Positions 16,593 to 25,058 of a DNA stretch of 36,902 nt are shown one piece after another. The stretch covers positions 1-36,902 of the forward strand of contig CAIKFU010000105.1 of NCBI GenBank assembly GCA_903826775.1, given 5' to 3'. How positions within the stretch are numbered: the first letter of the stretch is position 1; the number at the start of each line of letters is the position of its first letter. The position numbers and the translations under genes were made by a program. Under the pieces are notes generated by a model that saw nothing but the letters and a program-made list of their open reading frames with translations, was not told the DNA's origin and searched no databases. Source of the stretch: an uncultured beta proteobacterium (GTDB lineage: Bacteria; Pseudomonadota; Gammaproteobacteria; Burkholderiales; Burkholderiaceae).

Positions 16593-17573
16593 CTAGTCCG
16601 GTTTTAGATTTCTTGATCGCACGATTTCTGCCCAAAGTTCGATTTCACCATTGACAAACGATTTGAATGCCTCGGGGGTGCTGCCGACTAGATCAATCCC
16701 GGTTGAGCCAACTTTGGTTTGCATATCCACAGATTTGAGCGCCTTGCCAATATCTGCGGATATTTGTTTGACCGTCGCATCGGGCATGGATGATGGGGCG
16801 AATATCCCATACCATAGCGGCATTGAAAATCCAGGAAGGGATGCCGCATCAGCGATGGTTGGTGTGTTTGGTAGGGAATTCGAGCGTTTGCCGGTAGTGA
16901 CTGCAAGGGCATTTACTTTTCCCGCTTTAATTTGCGGCAGGCTGACCGGTAGTCCAGGCAGATACATTTGGACGTCACCGGCTATTAAGGCGTTAATCGC
17001 AAGAGCGCCGCTAGTAAAGGGAACATGAACCATGGACATTCCTGTTTTTGCATTCAGCAGTTCGCCGGCCATGTGGTCCGCATTTCCCAGTCCCGCTGAA
17101 CTGAAATTAAGCTGATTCGGATGTTGTTTTGCGTATTCAATAAATTCTTTGAGGTTTTTTACAGGAAGATTGTTATTGACTACCACCACCAATGGCATGG
17201 AAGTAATTTGGGTTACCGGTTTGAGATCCTTCTTTATGTCATACCCAAGTTTTGGATAAAACGAAGCGCTGATTGTGATGGCATTTTGAGCAATCAGTAA
17301 GGTGTGATCATCATCGGCATGGGCTACGATACCGGCAGCGATATTGCCAGCCGCGCCCGTACGATTTTCAACAATGACCGTTTGCCCCCAGATTTCCGAT
17401 AGGGTTGGCGCGAGGGTTCTTGCTACCAAATCCATGCTGCTTCCAGGGCCTAGTCCGGAAATCAGTTTTACTGGCTTGTTTGGCCAGGGCTTAGTGTTTG
17501 TAGATTGGGCATATATGCAAATCGGTTGCAGGCATAGAGTAGATACAACAATTAGCAGCGCTTTTAAATTCAT
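16593..17573 (-). CDS. Bug-family (TctC-like) receptor of the lactonase/dehydrogenase operon
   Basis: A 326-residue periplasmic receptor with signal peptide MNLKALLIVVSTLCLQPICIYAQ and family segments PWPNKPVKLISGLGPGSSMDLVART, ENRTGAAGNIAAGIV, HVPFTSGALAINALIAGDVQM and WYGIFAPSSMPDA. The ATG at 17573 is chosen over an upstream in-frame GTG (17585) because AAAGGTGG lies 8 nt before it. It is the last gene of a leftward set (SMP-30, Ldh, Bug), which suggests that its ligand is the lactone or hydroxyacid used by those enzymes. No TctA/TctB membrane partner is present. The gene converges on the papain-like gene with only 19 bp between the stops. Confidence 0.91.
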   Translation of the reverse strand: MNLKALLIVVSTLCLQPICIYAQSTNTKPWPNKPVKLISGLGPGSSMDLVARTLAPTLSEIWGQTVIVENRTGAAGNIAAGIVAHADDDHTLLIAQNAITISASFYPKLGYDIKKDLKPVTQITSMPLVVVVNNNLPVKNLKEFIEYAKQHPNQLNFSSAGLGNADHMAGELLNAKTGMSMVHVPFTSGALAINALIAGDVQMYLPGLPVSLPQIKAGKVNALAVTTGKRSNSLPNTPTIADAASLPGFSMPLWYGIFAPSSMPDATVKQISADIGKALKSVDMQTKVGSTGIDLVGSTPEAFKSFVNGEIELWAEIVRSRNLKPD

Positions 17574-17611
17574 TGATGAATCCACCTTTATAGGTATTGC
17601 GTTATCTACTT

Positions 17612-18679
17612 CTAAAATGGAAGCTTGGAAACCAAGCCAGATTTTGTTGCTACGTCTTTGAGGCTGGCTAACGTGTCCTCTGGCAATAATAATCCTATAT
17701 TTCTGTTTTCTGCATCAGCAATTTTTTCCATCTCGCCTGGGTAATATATTTGCTTATGACCTTCCGCCAAGGGAACATCCTTGAGTGAGCGTATGTATTC
17801 ATCAATACGAGTTTCAAACTCATGGAGCGGTTGAAATGCGGAAACATCGAGAGAAACTAAAAAATGGCCTGCACCACTTGGATTTATAGGATCGTAGGGC
17901 CCATGGACCTTGTCTAGAAACGAACTGCCGGATAACACTCCCGAGAGGATATCAACCATGACACCCATGACATAACCTTTGTGTCCAGCCATTGGCAAAA
18001 TAAAACCTTCTATAGCAGATTGCGGGTCAGTAGTTGGTCTTCCATTCGAGTCAATAGCCCAGTCGCTGGGAATGGATTGGCGGCGTTTTTGGGCGAGGTA
18101 TATTTTTCCTCGTGCAACACCTGAATTGGCCATATCCATTACTATCGGCCCGTATTTTCCACCGGGAACCGCAATGGACCAAGGATTGGTGCCAATCTTC
18201 TTTTTCATTCCCCCCCATGGGGCCATATTGGGCCCTGCGTTGCTCATCAGAATGGTAATGCAACCCTGTGTTGCGCCCATACGGGTGAAATACATACAAG
18301 TGCCAAAGTGGTTGGAATTGCGAACGGATACAACGCCTACACCATGTTCTTTTGCACGAGAGACCGATTCTTGAATGGCTAGCTTTGCAACTGCTTGACC
18401 TATTCCATCGCAACCGTCTAAGACTGCAATGCCTTTAGCATCGACAATGAGTTTTGATTTTGCGCTGGCTTTCATTGCGCCCGATTGAAGGCGGGCATAG
18501 TACCAAGCAAGTCGAAGTAACCCGTGAGATTGATGCCCCCAAAGATCTGCTTGAACAAGGGTATCTGCGGCTAAGTACGCGTCTTCATCTGAAGCACCCA
18601 TACTGCAATAGACGGCTTTTGCAAAATCAATCAGCGCTTTTGGGTCAATTCGATCTGATTTAGGGGTGTTGTTCGACAT
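17612..18679 (-). CDS. Ldh-family NAD(P)-dependent 2-hydroxyacid dehydrogenase (malate/L-lactate dehydrogenase-like)
   Basis: A 355-residue cytoplasmic oxidoreductase of the type 2 malate/lactate dehydrogenase family, which includes malate, ureidoglycolate, sulfolactate and 2,3-diketogulonate enzymes. Visible hallmarks are DLWGHQSHGLLRL, the catalytic histidine in NSNHFG, IGTNPWSIAVP, DMANSGVARGKI and PMAGHKGYVMGVMVDILSGVLSG. It interconverts a 2-hydroxyacid and a 2-oxoacid. It lies 18 bp downstream of the SMP-30 lactonase gene, and 38 bp separate it from the Bug gene. A chain lactone -> hydroxyacid -> oxoacid is therefore plausible. The precise substrate cannot be read from the sequence. Confidence 0.92.
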   Translation of the reverse strand: MSNNTPKSDRIDPKALIDFAKAVYCSMGASDEDAYLAADTLVQADLWGHQSHGLLRLAWYYARLQSGAMKASAKSKLIVDAKGIAVLDGCDGIGQAVAKLAIQESVSRAKEHGVGVVSVRNSNHFGTCMYFTRMGATQGCITILMSNAGPNMAPWGGMKKKIGTNPWSIAVPGGKYGPIVMDMANSGVARGKIYLAQKRRQSIPSDWAIDSNGRPTTDPQSAIEGFILPMAGHKGYVMGVMVDILSGVLSGSSFLDKVHGPYDPINPSGAGHFLVSLDVSAFQPLHEFETRIDEYIRSLKDVPLAEGHKQIYYPGEMEKIADAENRNIGLLLPEDTLASLKDVATKSGLVSKLPF

Positions 18680-18697
18680 GAATGGGCTTATGAAAAT

Positions 18698-19615
18698 TTA
18701 TGAATGAGAAAACATCGGATTGCCGGGAATATCCATTCTGGCAACCAATACGCTTCCGGTTTCGGATTCGGTTATGTATAGGTCACGGTTATCTTTGCCT
18801 CCAAAGGCAAGATTGGTGGTCATTGATCCAGCGCATGAGTTGATGCGCAGTAAAGGTTCGCCGCAAGGAGAAAACATCCAAACAGCCCCAAAGCCAGCGT
18901 GTGCAACAAATAGATTGCCTGCCTGGTCTACGGCTAAACCATCAGGTCCCGAACCCCCTGACATTTGGATAAATATTCCAGCACGAGTGATGGATCCGTC
19001 GGGCAGAATCATTGCTCTCCAAATAGAATTGCTGCGAGTGGCTGCAACATATAAAAATGATTCGTTAGGATTGAGCACAACCCCATTCGGACTTGGAATA
19101 TTGCTCATAAGGCATTCAATATTCCCTTCGGCATTTCGCCTGAAGACGCGACCAGAAGGGTCTTGCATTCCAGTCTGGCCTTGATCGGTAAAGAAGAGGT
19201 TTCCTTGTTTCGAAAAGAAAAGATCATTTAAGCCTTTAAAACCTTCGGTTTTGTAACGAGCGTTTAAGGTTTGGATTTTCTTAGAAATAGGATCTAGCAA
19301 CAGAAGGCCTTTTTTATGGTCCGTAATAAAAATACGCCCATCTCGATGAATTTTTAGGCCATTTGGCTCACCGTCATACTCAGCTATTAAGTTGACAATG
19401 CCTTGTGGCGTGACACAGAAAATTAAACCAAATGCAATATCAACTAAATATAAATTTCCATTACGGTCAAATGACGGGCCTTCGATATAGCTATCGGTTT
19501 TAATGTTTCCTTTTCCTGCTTGGATGCGTTCTTCTGATAATTGACCGGATTTTCGGAACTGGTCAGGAATCCGAATAAAAATTTCAGTATTGAGGGTTGG
19601 TGGTGCACCAAACAT
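18698..19615 (-). CDS. SMP-30/gluconolactonase family lactonase
   Basis: A 305-residue six-bladed beta-propeller hydrolase of the SMP-30/gluconolactonase/LRE family. Likely metal ligands are Glu45 in YIEGPSFDRNG, Asn in IPSPNGVVLNPNE and Asp in SGPDGLAVDQAGN; these three positions define the family's calcium/zinc site. No signal peptide is seen, so it should act in the cytoplasm on a sugar-acid or related lactone. The ATG at 19615 has a strong GGGAGG site 4 nt away. It is the first gene of the leftward SMP-30/Ldh/Bug operon, with a candidate operator dyad about 120-140 bp upstream. Confidence 0.9.
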   Translation of the reverse strand: MFGAPPTLNTEIFIRIPDQFRKSGQLSEERIQAGKGNIKTDSYIEGPSFDRNGNLYLVDIAFGLIFCVTPQGIVNLIAEYDGEPNGLKIHRDGRIFITDHKKGLLLLDPISKKIQTLNARYKTEGFKGLNDLFFSKQGNLFFTDQGQTGMQDPSGRVFRRNAEGNIECLMSNIPSPNGVVLNPNESFLYVAATRSNSIWRAMILPDGSITRAGIFIQMSGGSGPDGLAVDQAGNLFVAHAGFGAVWMFSPCGEPLLRINSCAGSMTTNLAFGGKDNRDLYITESETGSVLVARMDIPGNPMFSHS

Positions 19616-19997
19616 TGTGCCTCCCTTATGTATTAATGTAAGCGTTAAATTTTGCAGATGAAACGGAATGGGTTTTTACCAATTTGTATATTAGAGCATT
19701 ATGGCCTTTTTAAACCTTCTGAAAAATCTAAAACTGTCCTACATCTTTGATGACAGTACCGATCCATGAAAAACCCCCGAAATCGCAGTATGGATTCATG
19801 GGTTTACAGAAAGCACAAAGGTATGGCGTTGTTGGACACCTCATTTTCCAGGGGTTATCGAGAAGTGAGATTTGATCAAAGAGGTTTTGAAAAGCCTGAA
19901 TCCGTTGAGTCTACTTTGATTGCACAACAGAAATTCTGGTTGACGATCTCGATTGATATCCATTTAAACTTGGGGGATTGATGGAAATCATTGGCAT
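19616..19997. other. 382-bp intergenic region without a supported gene
   Basis: It lies between the start of the SMP-30 operon and the end of the LysR gene. It holds the dyad at 19733-19757. A 71-codon open frame (19766-19981) has no ribosome binding site and no recognisable family, so it is not called. Confidence 0.5.
19733..19757. promoter_or_regulatory. inverted repeat, candidate operator of the SMP-30 operon
   Basis: ACTGTC (19733-19738) and GACAGT (19752-19757) are exact inverted repeats with a 13-nt gap, and CATC-TTT-GATG is nested inside. It lies 118-142 bp upstream of the SMP-30 start. The cognate regulator is not in the immediate neighbourhood, unless it is the LysR protein encoded next door. 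Confidence 0.35.
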
Positions 19998-21197
19998 CTA
20001 TTTGAGTGCAACGTTGGCCATATTCATAATCTCCTCAATTAGTAGATTTGCAGCCGGGGATGGGGTTGAATTTTTTCTGACGGTTACACCGATTTCCCTT
20101 TGGGTACCGGACATGTCAATTTTCAATTTAATAATATCCCCTCTAGAGATTTCATAGTCTATTTGATGGGCTGACAAAACGGCAATCATGTCCGTTCCCA
20201 AAAGTAATTCGCGAATTATTGCTAAATCTCCAGTTTCCACAGATGCAGATGGCAATAAGAGCAGATTTTCTAGGAACATTTTTTCAATCAACATCCTTGA
20301 GGGTGAATTTTTTCTAGGAAAAATCCAGGAAATTGAATGGGGTATTTTATTTAAATCCAATACGTCCTTAAGGGGGTGATCTTTTCTAACCACTAATGCC
20401 AAATTTTCTTGTATCAAAGGTTTTGAAATCAGGTCGCTTGCATAGTTTGTTTTGCGAATTGCACCTAAAATGAAATCGATATCCCCGGACCTTAATTCGC
20501 TAGCCAATATTTCAAATGGGCTTTCACTAGTTACGACTTGAATGTTTTTGTATTTATCGTGCAATCTTACAATCGCCTCAGGAAGTAGTTTCGCTCTACC
20601 CAAGGGTAAGGCTCCCACATAAACTGTGCCGACAATTTTGTCCTGAAGTTTCTCCAACTCCGATCTTATTATGCGTAGCTCATTAAATGCTTTGCGAACA
20701 TTGATTGATAATTCACGAGCAAAAAATGACGGGATCAGCCCTTTTTGAGTTCGATTAAATAATTTGTGTTTTAGTCCATTTTCAAGAATTTTGATGGCTT
20801 GTGATATTGCTGGCTGGCTTAAACCAAAAATAGTTGCTACTGTAGGCATATGGTGAAGCCGTTCCAATTCAATAAATATCCCCAGCCTTTTTTCGCTTAA
20901 AAGTGCTTGAAGGCGAATCCCGCTGCTCCCTAATCCCGATTGAAGGTGTGCGATTGCCCTCTGTGTTCTAAATGCCACTATATGGGCCTCCTTTCTTAAG
21001 AGGACGCCCGTTTGCCTTCTATCGAATAACCGTACACCCAGATTCTCTTCTAGAAGGGCAATGTTTTTTGAAATGGTTGATTGGGTTTTGTTCAGTTTTA
21101 TTGCTGCCTGGCTAATATTTCCAATTTCTGAAACTGTCAAAAAGAAATAGAGCTTTTCAAGGGGAGGCAGTTCATTTAAACGTTGGGTTTTATCCAT
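19998..21197 (-). CDS. LysR-type transcriptional regulator with two tandem helix-turn-helix domains
   Basis: A 399-residue regulator, about 100 residues longer than the usual LysR protein. The extra length is a second DNA-binding domain. HTH 1 spans about residues 14-70 (NISQAAIKLNKTQSTISKNIALLEENLGVRLFDR), and HTH 2 about residues 104-160 (MPTVATIFGLSQPAISQAIKILENGLKHKLFNRT). The linker helix and LysR effector-binding domain follow (about 190-390: GTVYVGALPLGRAKLLPEAIVRLHDKY). It is divergent from the eight-gene carboxylate operon at 21516-29010, with 318 bp between, so control of that operon by one of its intermediates is the natural inference. The ATG at 21197 has only a weak ribosome site. 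Confidence 0.9.
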   Translation of the reverse strand: MDKTQRLNELPPLEKLYFFLTVSEIGNISQAAIKLNKTQSTISKNIALLEENLGVRLFDRRQTGVLLRKEAHIVAFRTQRAIAHLQSGLGSSGIRLQALLSEKRLGIFIELERLHHMPTVATIFGLSQPAISQAIKILENGLKHKLFNRTQKGLIPSFFARELSINVRKAFNELRIIRSELEKLQDKIVGTVYVGALPLGRAKLLPEAIVRLHDKYKNIQVVTSESPFEILASELRSGDIDFILGAIRKTNYASDLISKPLIQENLALVVRKDHPLKDVLDLNKIPHSISWIFPRKNSPSRMLIEKMFLENLLLLPSASVETGDLAIIRELLLGTDMIAVLSAHQIDYEISRGDIIKLKIDMSGTQREIGVTVRKNSTPSPAANLLIEEIMNMANVALK

Positions 21198-21515
21198 GAG
21201 CTTTTATTATTGAAAGAAATAGAGTTTTTAAGTAAATTTTTGTCTTTATGAGAGGAAATCAATAAATTTATGGAGTTATGGTTATATGTCTATGAGATAT
21301 TCAAAAGTAAACATCGAATTTACTTATTATGCTATTTTTATTTAAAGTTTATTTTTAACATGTGGAATGAAGTACAAGTTCACCCTAGGATTAATGACTA
21401 GAGCGTTGGCCTGCCTGCGTTTGCATTGCTTTCAGGAGTTACAGCTATTTTGTTCAGGTGATTGTTATTTGAGTGGTTATGCTTTTAAAGATTGAAAAAT
21501 TCGAGTGAGTAATTA
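21198..21515. other. 318-bp divergent regulatory region between LysR and the carboxylate operon
   Basis: AT-rich, with no gene. It holds a LysR-type dyad at 21305-21325. No clear -35/-10 pair stood out for the rightward operon. Confidence 0.6.
21305..21325. promoter_or_regulatory. candidate LysR operator (7-bp inverted repeat)
   Basis: AAGTAAA (21305-21311) and TTTACTT (21319-21325) are perfect inverted repeats with a 7-nt gap, an arrangement close to LysR recognition sites. It is about 110 bp from the LysR start and about 190 bp from the first operon gene. Confidence 0.5.
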
Positions 21516-22505
21516 ATGAAAAACCCATTAATTTGGCTTCGTATAACTGTATTCCTGCTGATTTCTATTGCAGGTCATTTTTCATTTGCGCAAGAGGTAT
21601 ATCCAAATAGGCCAATCAGATTAATCGTACCCTTTCCACCGGGGGGTTCAACCGATATTTTTGCTCGCATGCTTGGAGATAAATTAACGCAGACGTGGAA
21701 ACAGCCTGTAATTATTGAAAATAAACCGGGCGCAAGCGGACAAATAGCCGTTGAGACTGTATTACGATCCCCTGCTGATGGGTACACTCTGTTCATGGGG
21801 CATATTGGTACCTTAGCGGTAAATCCAAGTCTATTTACCAATCTGCCCTATGATCCACAAAAAGATTTTTCCGCAGTATCAAGAATTGCTGTGGTCCCAA
21901 ATATTTTAGTGGTCAATCCCTCCACCCCATTTAAAACCGTTGCCGATTTGGTTTCATATGCAAAGCAGAATCCCGGTAAGCTAACATATGCTTCAGGCGG
22001 GAATGGGGGTGCAGCGCATATTGCGATGGAATACTTTAAATTGCTAAGTGGGTTGGATATTGTGCATATTCCGTATAAAGGAACCATCCCTGCGGTTACC
22101 GATCTTATTGGGGGTCAAATTACCATGACCATGACAGGTGCGCCGCCTTTAATGCAGCACATTTTGGCTGGTAAATTAAAAGCCTTAGGGGTGTCTGGAA
22201 TTAAGAGAATCGATGTGCTTCCACAGGTTCCGACAATTTCTGAGTCCGGTGTGCCTGAACTGAAAGGGTTCGATGCCACTCAATGGTACGGAATGGTTGT
22301 CAAGGCGGGAACCAGTAAGGAAATTATTGCAAAGTTAAATTTGGGTATTAAGGAAACTTTTGAAGATCCAGCAGCAAAGCTACGCCTTAAAAACGAAGGT
22401 GCAATTGTCCAGACGGATACGCCGGATGCTTTTACACAGTTTATACATTCAGAAAATATTCGTTGGGGTAAGGTTATAAAAAGCGCAGGCATAAAGCCTG
22501 ATTAA
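21516..22505 (+). CDS. Bug-family (TctC-like) receptor, first gene of the oxalomesaconate operon
   Basis: A 329-residue periplasmic receptor with a signal peptide (LRITVFLLISIAGHFSFAQ) and mature start VYPNRPIRLIVPFPPGGSTDIFARM. Further family segments are ENKPGASGQIAVE, SPADGYTLFMG, YDPQKDFSAVSRIAVVPNILVV, HIPYKGTIPAVTDLIGGQITM and WYGMVVKAGTS. It shares the KPD C-terminus with several Bug proteins of the window. It leads an operon whose cytoplasmic enzymes act on 4-oxalomesaconate, a tricarboxylate, so a di- or tricarboxylate ligand is likely. No TctA/TctB permease gene is near. Confidence 0.92.
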   Translation: MKNPLIWLRITVFLLISIAGHFSFAQEVYPNRPIRLIVPFPPGGSTDIFARMLGDKLTQTWKQPVIIENKPGASGQIAVETVLRSPADGYTLFMGHIGTLAVNPSLFTNLPYDPQKDFSAVSRIAVVPNILVVNPSTPFKTVADLVSYAKQNPGKLTYASGGNGGAAHIAMEYFKLLSGLDIVHIPYKGTIPAVTDLIGGQITMTMTGAPPLMQHILAGKLKALGVSGIKRIDVLPQVPTISESGVPELKGFDATQWYGMVVKAGTSKEIIAKLNLGIKETFEDPAAKLRLKNEGAIVQTDTPDAFTQFIHSENIRWGKVIKSAGIKPD

Positions 22506-22553
22506 TAAATGCAATCCGAAATCGATATCAACATTCAATATTCTGGGAGCGTG

Positions 22554-23519
22554 ATGAAATATTTATTAAGTACATTGTTGTCATTGTTGGCCTGCATCAT
22601 CCCATTTGGCGCCCATGCGCAAAATTACCCCAACAAACCTATAAAACTGGTTGTTGGATATGCTCCAGGTGGAGCGGTTGATTTGGTGGCGCGAACTATT
22701 GGCCAAGCTATGTCAGCTTCAATGGGGCAGCCTATTATTATTGAGAATAAGCCTGGAGCAGGTACAAATATTGCAGTGAAATTAACCATTGATAGCCCTC
22801 CAGATGGATATACCCTAATGTTGGCGGCAAATGCACTTGCAGCGAATATGGCTTTATATAAGCCGATGCCTTTTGATGCAGAGAAGGAACTTGTTCCTAT
22901 TGCATTGATAGGTAGAGTTCCTGTTGTGATTGCAACAACTTCCGACAATAAATTACAAAACTTAAACGACTTAATTAAATTTGCAAAATCGCATCCAGAT
23001 GAGCTGACCTATGGATCGCCGGGTAACGGCGCAACACCGCATATGGCAATGAAATTATTTGAACAGGCATCAGGTATCACTTTAAAGCACATCCCTTACA
23101 AAGGCGGAGCACCGGCCATAACTGATTTGATTGGCGGCCAAGTGGATTTGGTTGCCATGAATGCATTGGAAGTGTCACCACAAGTAAAAGCAGGAAAGCT
23201 CAAAGTTTTAGCGGTTATGAGCGCAGTACGATCTCCTATATTTCCTGATGCCCCGACTGTTTCAGAAAGCGGGTATCCAGGTTTTGAGTCATCCGTTTGG
23301 TATGGTTTAGTTGCTCCTGCGAAAACTCCTCAGAAAATAATTGAGTACCTTCATACCGAAGTTGAAAAGGCTTTGGCAACAAAAGATGTAAAAGATAGAT
23401 TGGTTGCAGTTGGTGGCGAAGTCTCGCCCGGACCGCAAAGTCAATTTAAAAATTTAATATCGTCTGAACGCAGGCGCTATGAGAAATTGGTGCGTGAAGC
23501 AAATATTCAGCCGGATTAA
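22554..23519 (+). CDS. Bug-family (TctC-like) receptor, second gene of the oxalomesaconate operon
   Basis: A 321-residue periplasmic receptor with signal peptide MKYLLSTLLSLLACIIPFGAHAQ and family segments YPNKPIKLVVGYAPGGAVDLVART, ENKPGAGTNIAVKL, SPPDGYTLMLA, HIPYKGGAPAITDLIGGQVDL and WYGLVAPAKTPQKIIEYLH. The frame opens at 22509, but the ATG at 22554 is taken because it directly begins the signal peptide and has GGGAG 4 nt upstream. It follows the first Bug gene by 48 bp. The sequence differs enough from the first that a different ligand is likely. Confidence 0.91.
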   Translation: MKYLLSTLLSLLACIIPFGAHAQNYPNKPIKLVVGYAPGGAVDLVARTIGQAMSASMGQPIIIENKPGAGTNIAVKLTIDSPPDGYTLMLAANALAANMALYKPMPFDAEKELVPIALIGRVPVVIATTSDNKLQNLNDLIKFAKSHPDELTYGSPGNGATPHMAMKLFEQASGITLKHIPYKGGAPAITDLIGGQVDLVAMNALEVSPQVKAGKLKVLAVMSAVRSPIFPDAPTVSESGYPGFESSVWYGLVAPAKTPQKIIEYLHTEVEKALATKDVKDRLVAVGGEVSPGPQSQFKNLISSERRRYEKLVREANIQPD

Positions 23520-23544
23520 TTGAATTGATACTATTTGATTTAAT

Positions 23545-24324
23545 ATGAAAAAAAGACAAACCTTAAAAGTATCTTTCATTTTAGTTTGTGCTTTGTTTTT
23601 TGGGGGGTGCGCAACACAGCCTCAAAAGGCAATTGCTCCTTCGGGAGCATTAAGGGTTGGCTTATATCTAGGATCGCCCACCTCTATTATTCCCGGAGAT
23701 TCGCCTGCTACAACGCGTGGTGTTAGTTATGAATTGGGGAGGGATCTTGCAAATTCTCTCGGAATACCTTTTGAACCCATTGTGTTTCAAAAAAACGCAG
23801 AAGTTTTAGTTGCAGCTAAAGAGGGAAAGGTTGACTTGCTCTTGACAAATGCAACACCAGCCAGAGCAAAGGATTATCAATTCTCTAAAACGGTTTTTAG
23901 AGTTGAGCAAGGGTATTTGGTTGGATCCACAAGTTCGCTTCAGTCAATTGATCAGGTGGATAAAAAGGGGATAAATATCGGAGTCAGTATCGCAAGCAGT
24001 TCAGAGGCTTCGCTTTCAAGTCACCTAAAAAATGCAACTCTAGTTCGCACAAAATCATTAGATGATGCATTGCTTATGCTTAAGAGTGGAAAGCTGGATG
24101 CATTTTCAACTAATAAAGCAATCTTGTACGAGTTGTCTGATCAACTGAAGGGATCTCGGATTTTGAGTGGAACCTTAGGCTATGAAAATTTTGCTTTGGG
24201 GGTTCCGCTGGGAAGAGAAGAAGTAATTCCATATTTGAATGGATTTATTGATCGGATGAATGCATCAGGTAGGATGGCTGAGATTATTAAGTTCTCAGGC
24301 ATTAGGGGCGTTGCTGTAAATTAA
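23545..24324 (+). CDS. family 3 extracellular solute-binding lipoprotein
   Basis: A 259-residue protein with a lipoprotein signal peptide; the lipobox is FFGGC with Cys22, so it should be anchored to a membrane after export. The rest is a type II periplasmic binding fold of the ABC family 3 / PhnD-like sort: GALRVGLYLGSPTS, SYELGRDLANSLGIPFEP, GKVDLLLTNATPARAKDYQFSKTVFRVEQGYLV and KSGKLDAFSTNKAILYEL. No ABC permease or ATPase gene accompanies it, which is odd; it might feed a distant transporter or act as a sensor. It sits 25 bp after the second Bug gene and 11 bp before the aldolase gene. Confidence 0.85.
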   Translation: MKKRQTLKVSFILVCALFFGGCATQPQKAIAPSGALRVGLYLGSPTSIIPGDSPATTRGVSYELGRDLANSLGIPFEPIVFQKNAEVLVAAKEGKVDLLLTNATPARAKDYQFSKTVFRVEQGYLVGSTSSLQSIDQVDKKGINIGVSIASSSEASLSSHLKNATLVRTKSLDDALLMLKSGKLDAFSTNKAILYELSDQLKGSRILSGTLGYENFALGVPLGREEVIPYLNGFIDRMNASGRMAEIIKFSGIRGVAVN

Positions 24325-24335
24325 TTATTTAAAGA

Positions 24336-25028
24336 ATGGTAAACATGAGTCAACTAGGCATTGTAAAAAAACACATTCAACGTGCTGCAGCGGATGATAT
24401 TAAAACGCTTTCTCAGTATGGCGTTGCCACTATCCACGAGGCATTAGGGCGATTGGGGTTAATGAAGACATATATGCGTCCAATTTATCCAGGTGCTAGG
24501 ATGTGCGGTCCAGCAGTAACAGTTTTATTGCATCCGGGTGATAACTGGATGTTGCATGTTGTTGCTGAACAAATTCAACCGGGTGATGTCGTGGTTGCTG
24601 CAGTAACCGCGGATTGTACAGATGGTTATTTCGGTGATTTATTGGGAACGTCGTTTAAAGCGCGCGGAGCGGTTGGCTTGGTTATCGATGCCGGCACTAG
24701 AGATGTCAAGGAATTACAGGGTATGGGTTTTCCAGTTTTTAGTAGGGCAATTAGCGCCAAGGGAACTGTTAAGGGAACCATTGGCTCGGTAAATATTCCG
24801 GTTGTTTGTGCTGGCGCCTTAGTTAATCCAGGGGATGTAGTTATTGCAGATGATGATGGTATTGTCGTTGTTCCTGCCGCATCTGCAAAATTGGTAGCAG
24901 AAGCCGCTAAGGCTCGAGAGCTTAATGAAGTAGAGAAGCGGAAAAAATTGGCCTCAGGGGTGCTTGGGTTGGACATGTATCAAATGCGGGACGCGCTTGA
25001 AAAAGCCGGTTTGCGTTACATTGATTAA
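24336..25028 (+). CDS. ligK: 4-carboxy-4-hydroxy-2-oxoadipate aldolase (LigK/GalC type, RraA fold)
   Basis: A 230-residue member of the RraA-like class II pyruvate aldolase family. It contains the D-x20-R-D motif (Asp in FGDLLGTS, then exactly 20 residues to Arg-Asp in AGTRDVKEL) that is reported to mark true HMG/CHA aldolases and is altered in RNase E inhibitor RraA. Other family segments are [20 protein letters not shown] and [18 protein letters not shown]. It would split 4-carboxy-4-hydroxy-2-oxoadipate into pyruvate and oxaloacetate in the cytoplasm. The PrpF-type isomerase and LigJ-type hydratase downstream strongly support this function. Translation may begin at 24336 or at the ATG at 24345; neither has a strong ribosome site. 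Confidence 0.9.
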   Translation: MVNMSQLGIVKKHIQRAAADDIKTLSQYGVATIHEALGRLGLMKTYMRPIYPGARMCGPAVTVLLHPGDNWMLHVVAEQIQPGDVVVAAVTADCTDGYFGDLLGTSFKARGAVGLVIDAGTRDVKELQGMGFPVFSRAISAKGTVKGTIGSVNIPVVCAGALVNPGDVVIADDDGIVVVPAASAKLVAEAAKARELNEVEKRKKLASGVLGLDMYQMRDALEKAGLRYID

Positions 25029-25058
25029 TTGATATACAAAAATAACTGGAGACAACTA

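Noticed and set aside
16651..17028. 125-codon open frame on the + strand
   Set aside because: Antisense shadow of the Bug gene at 16593-17573.
19766..19981. 71-codon open frame between the SMP-30 operon and the LysR gene
   Set aside because: It has no ribosome binding site, no recognisable domain and no conserved-looking motif; it could be chance or a degraded remnant.
24336..25028. RNase E inhibitor RraA
   Set aside because: The D-x20-R-D motif and the neighbouring oxalomesaconate isomerase and hydratase favour the aldolase.
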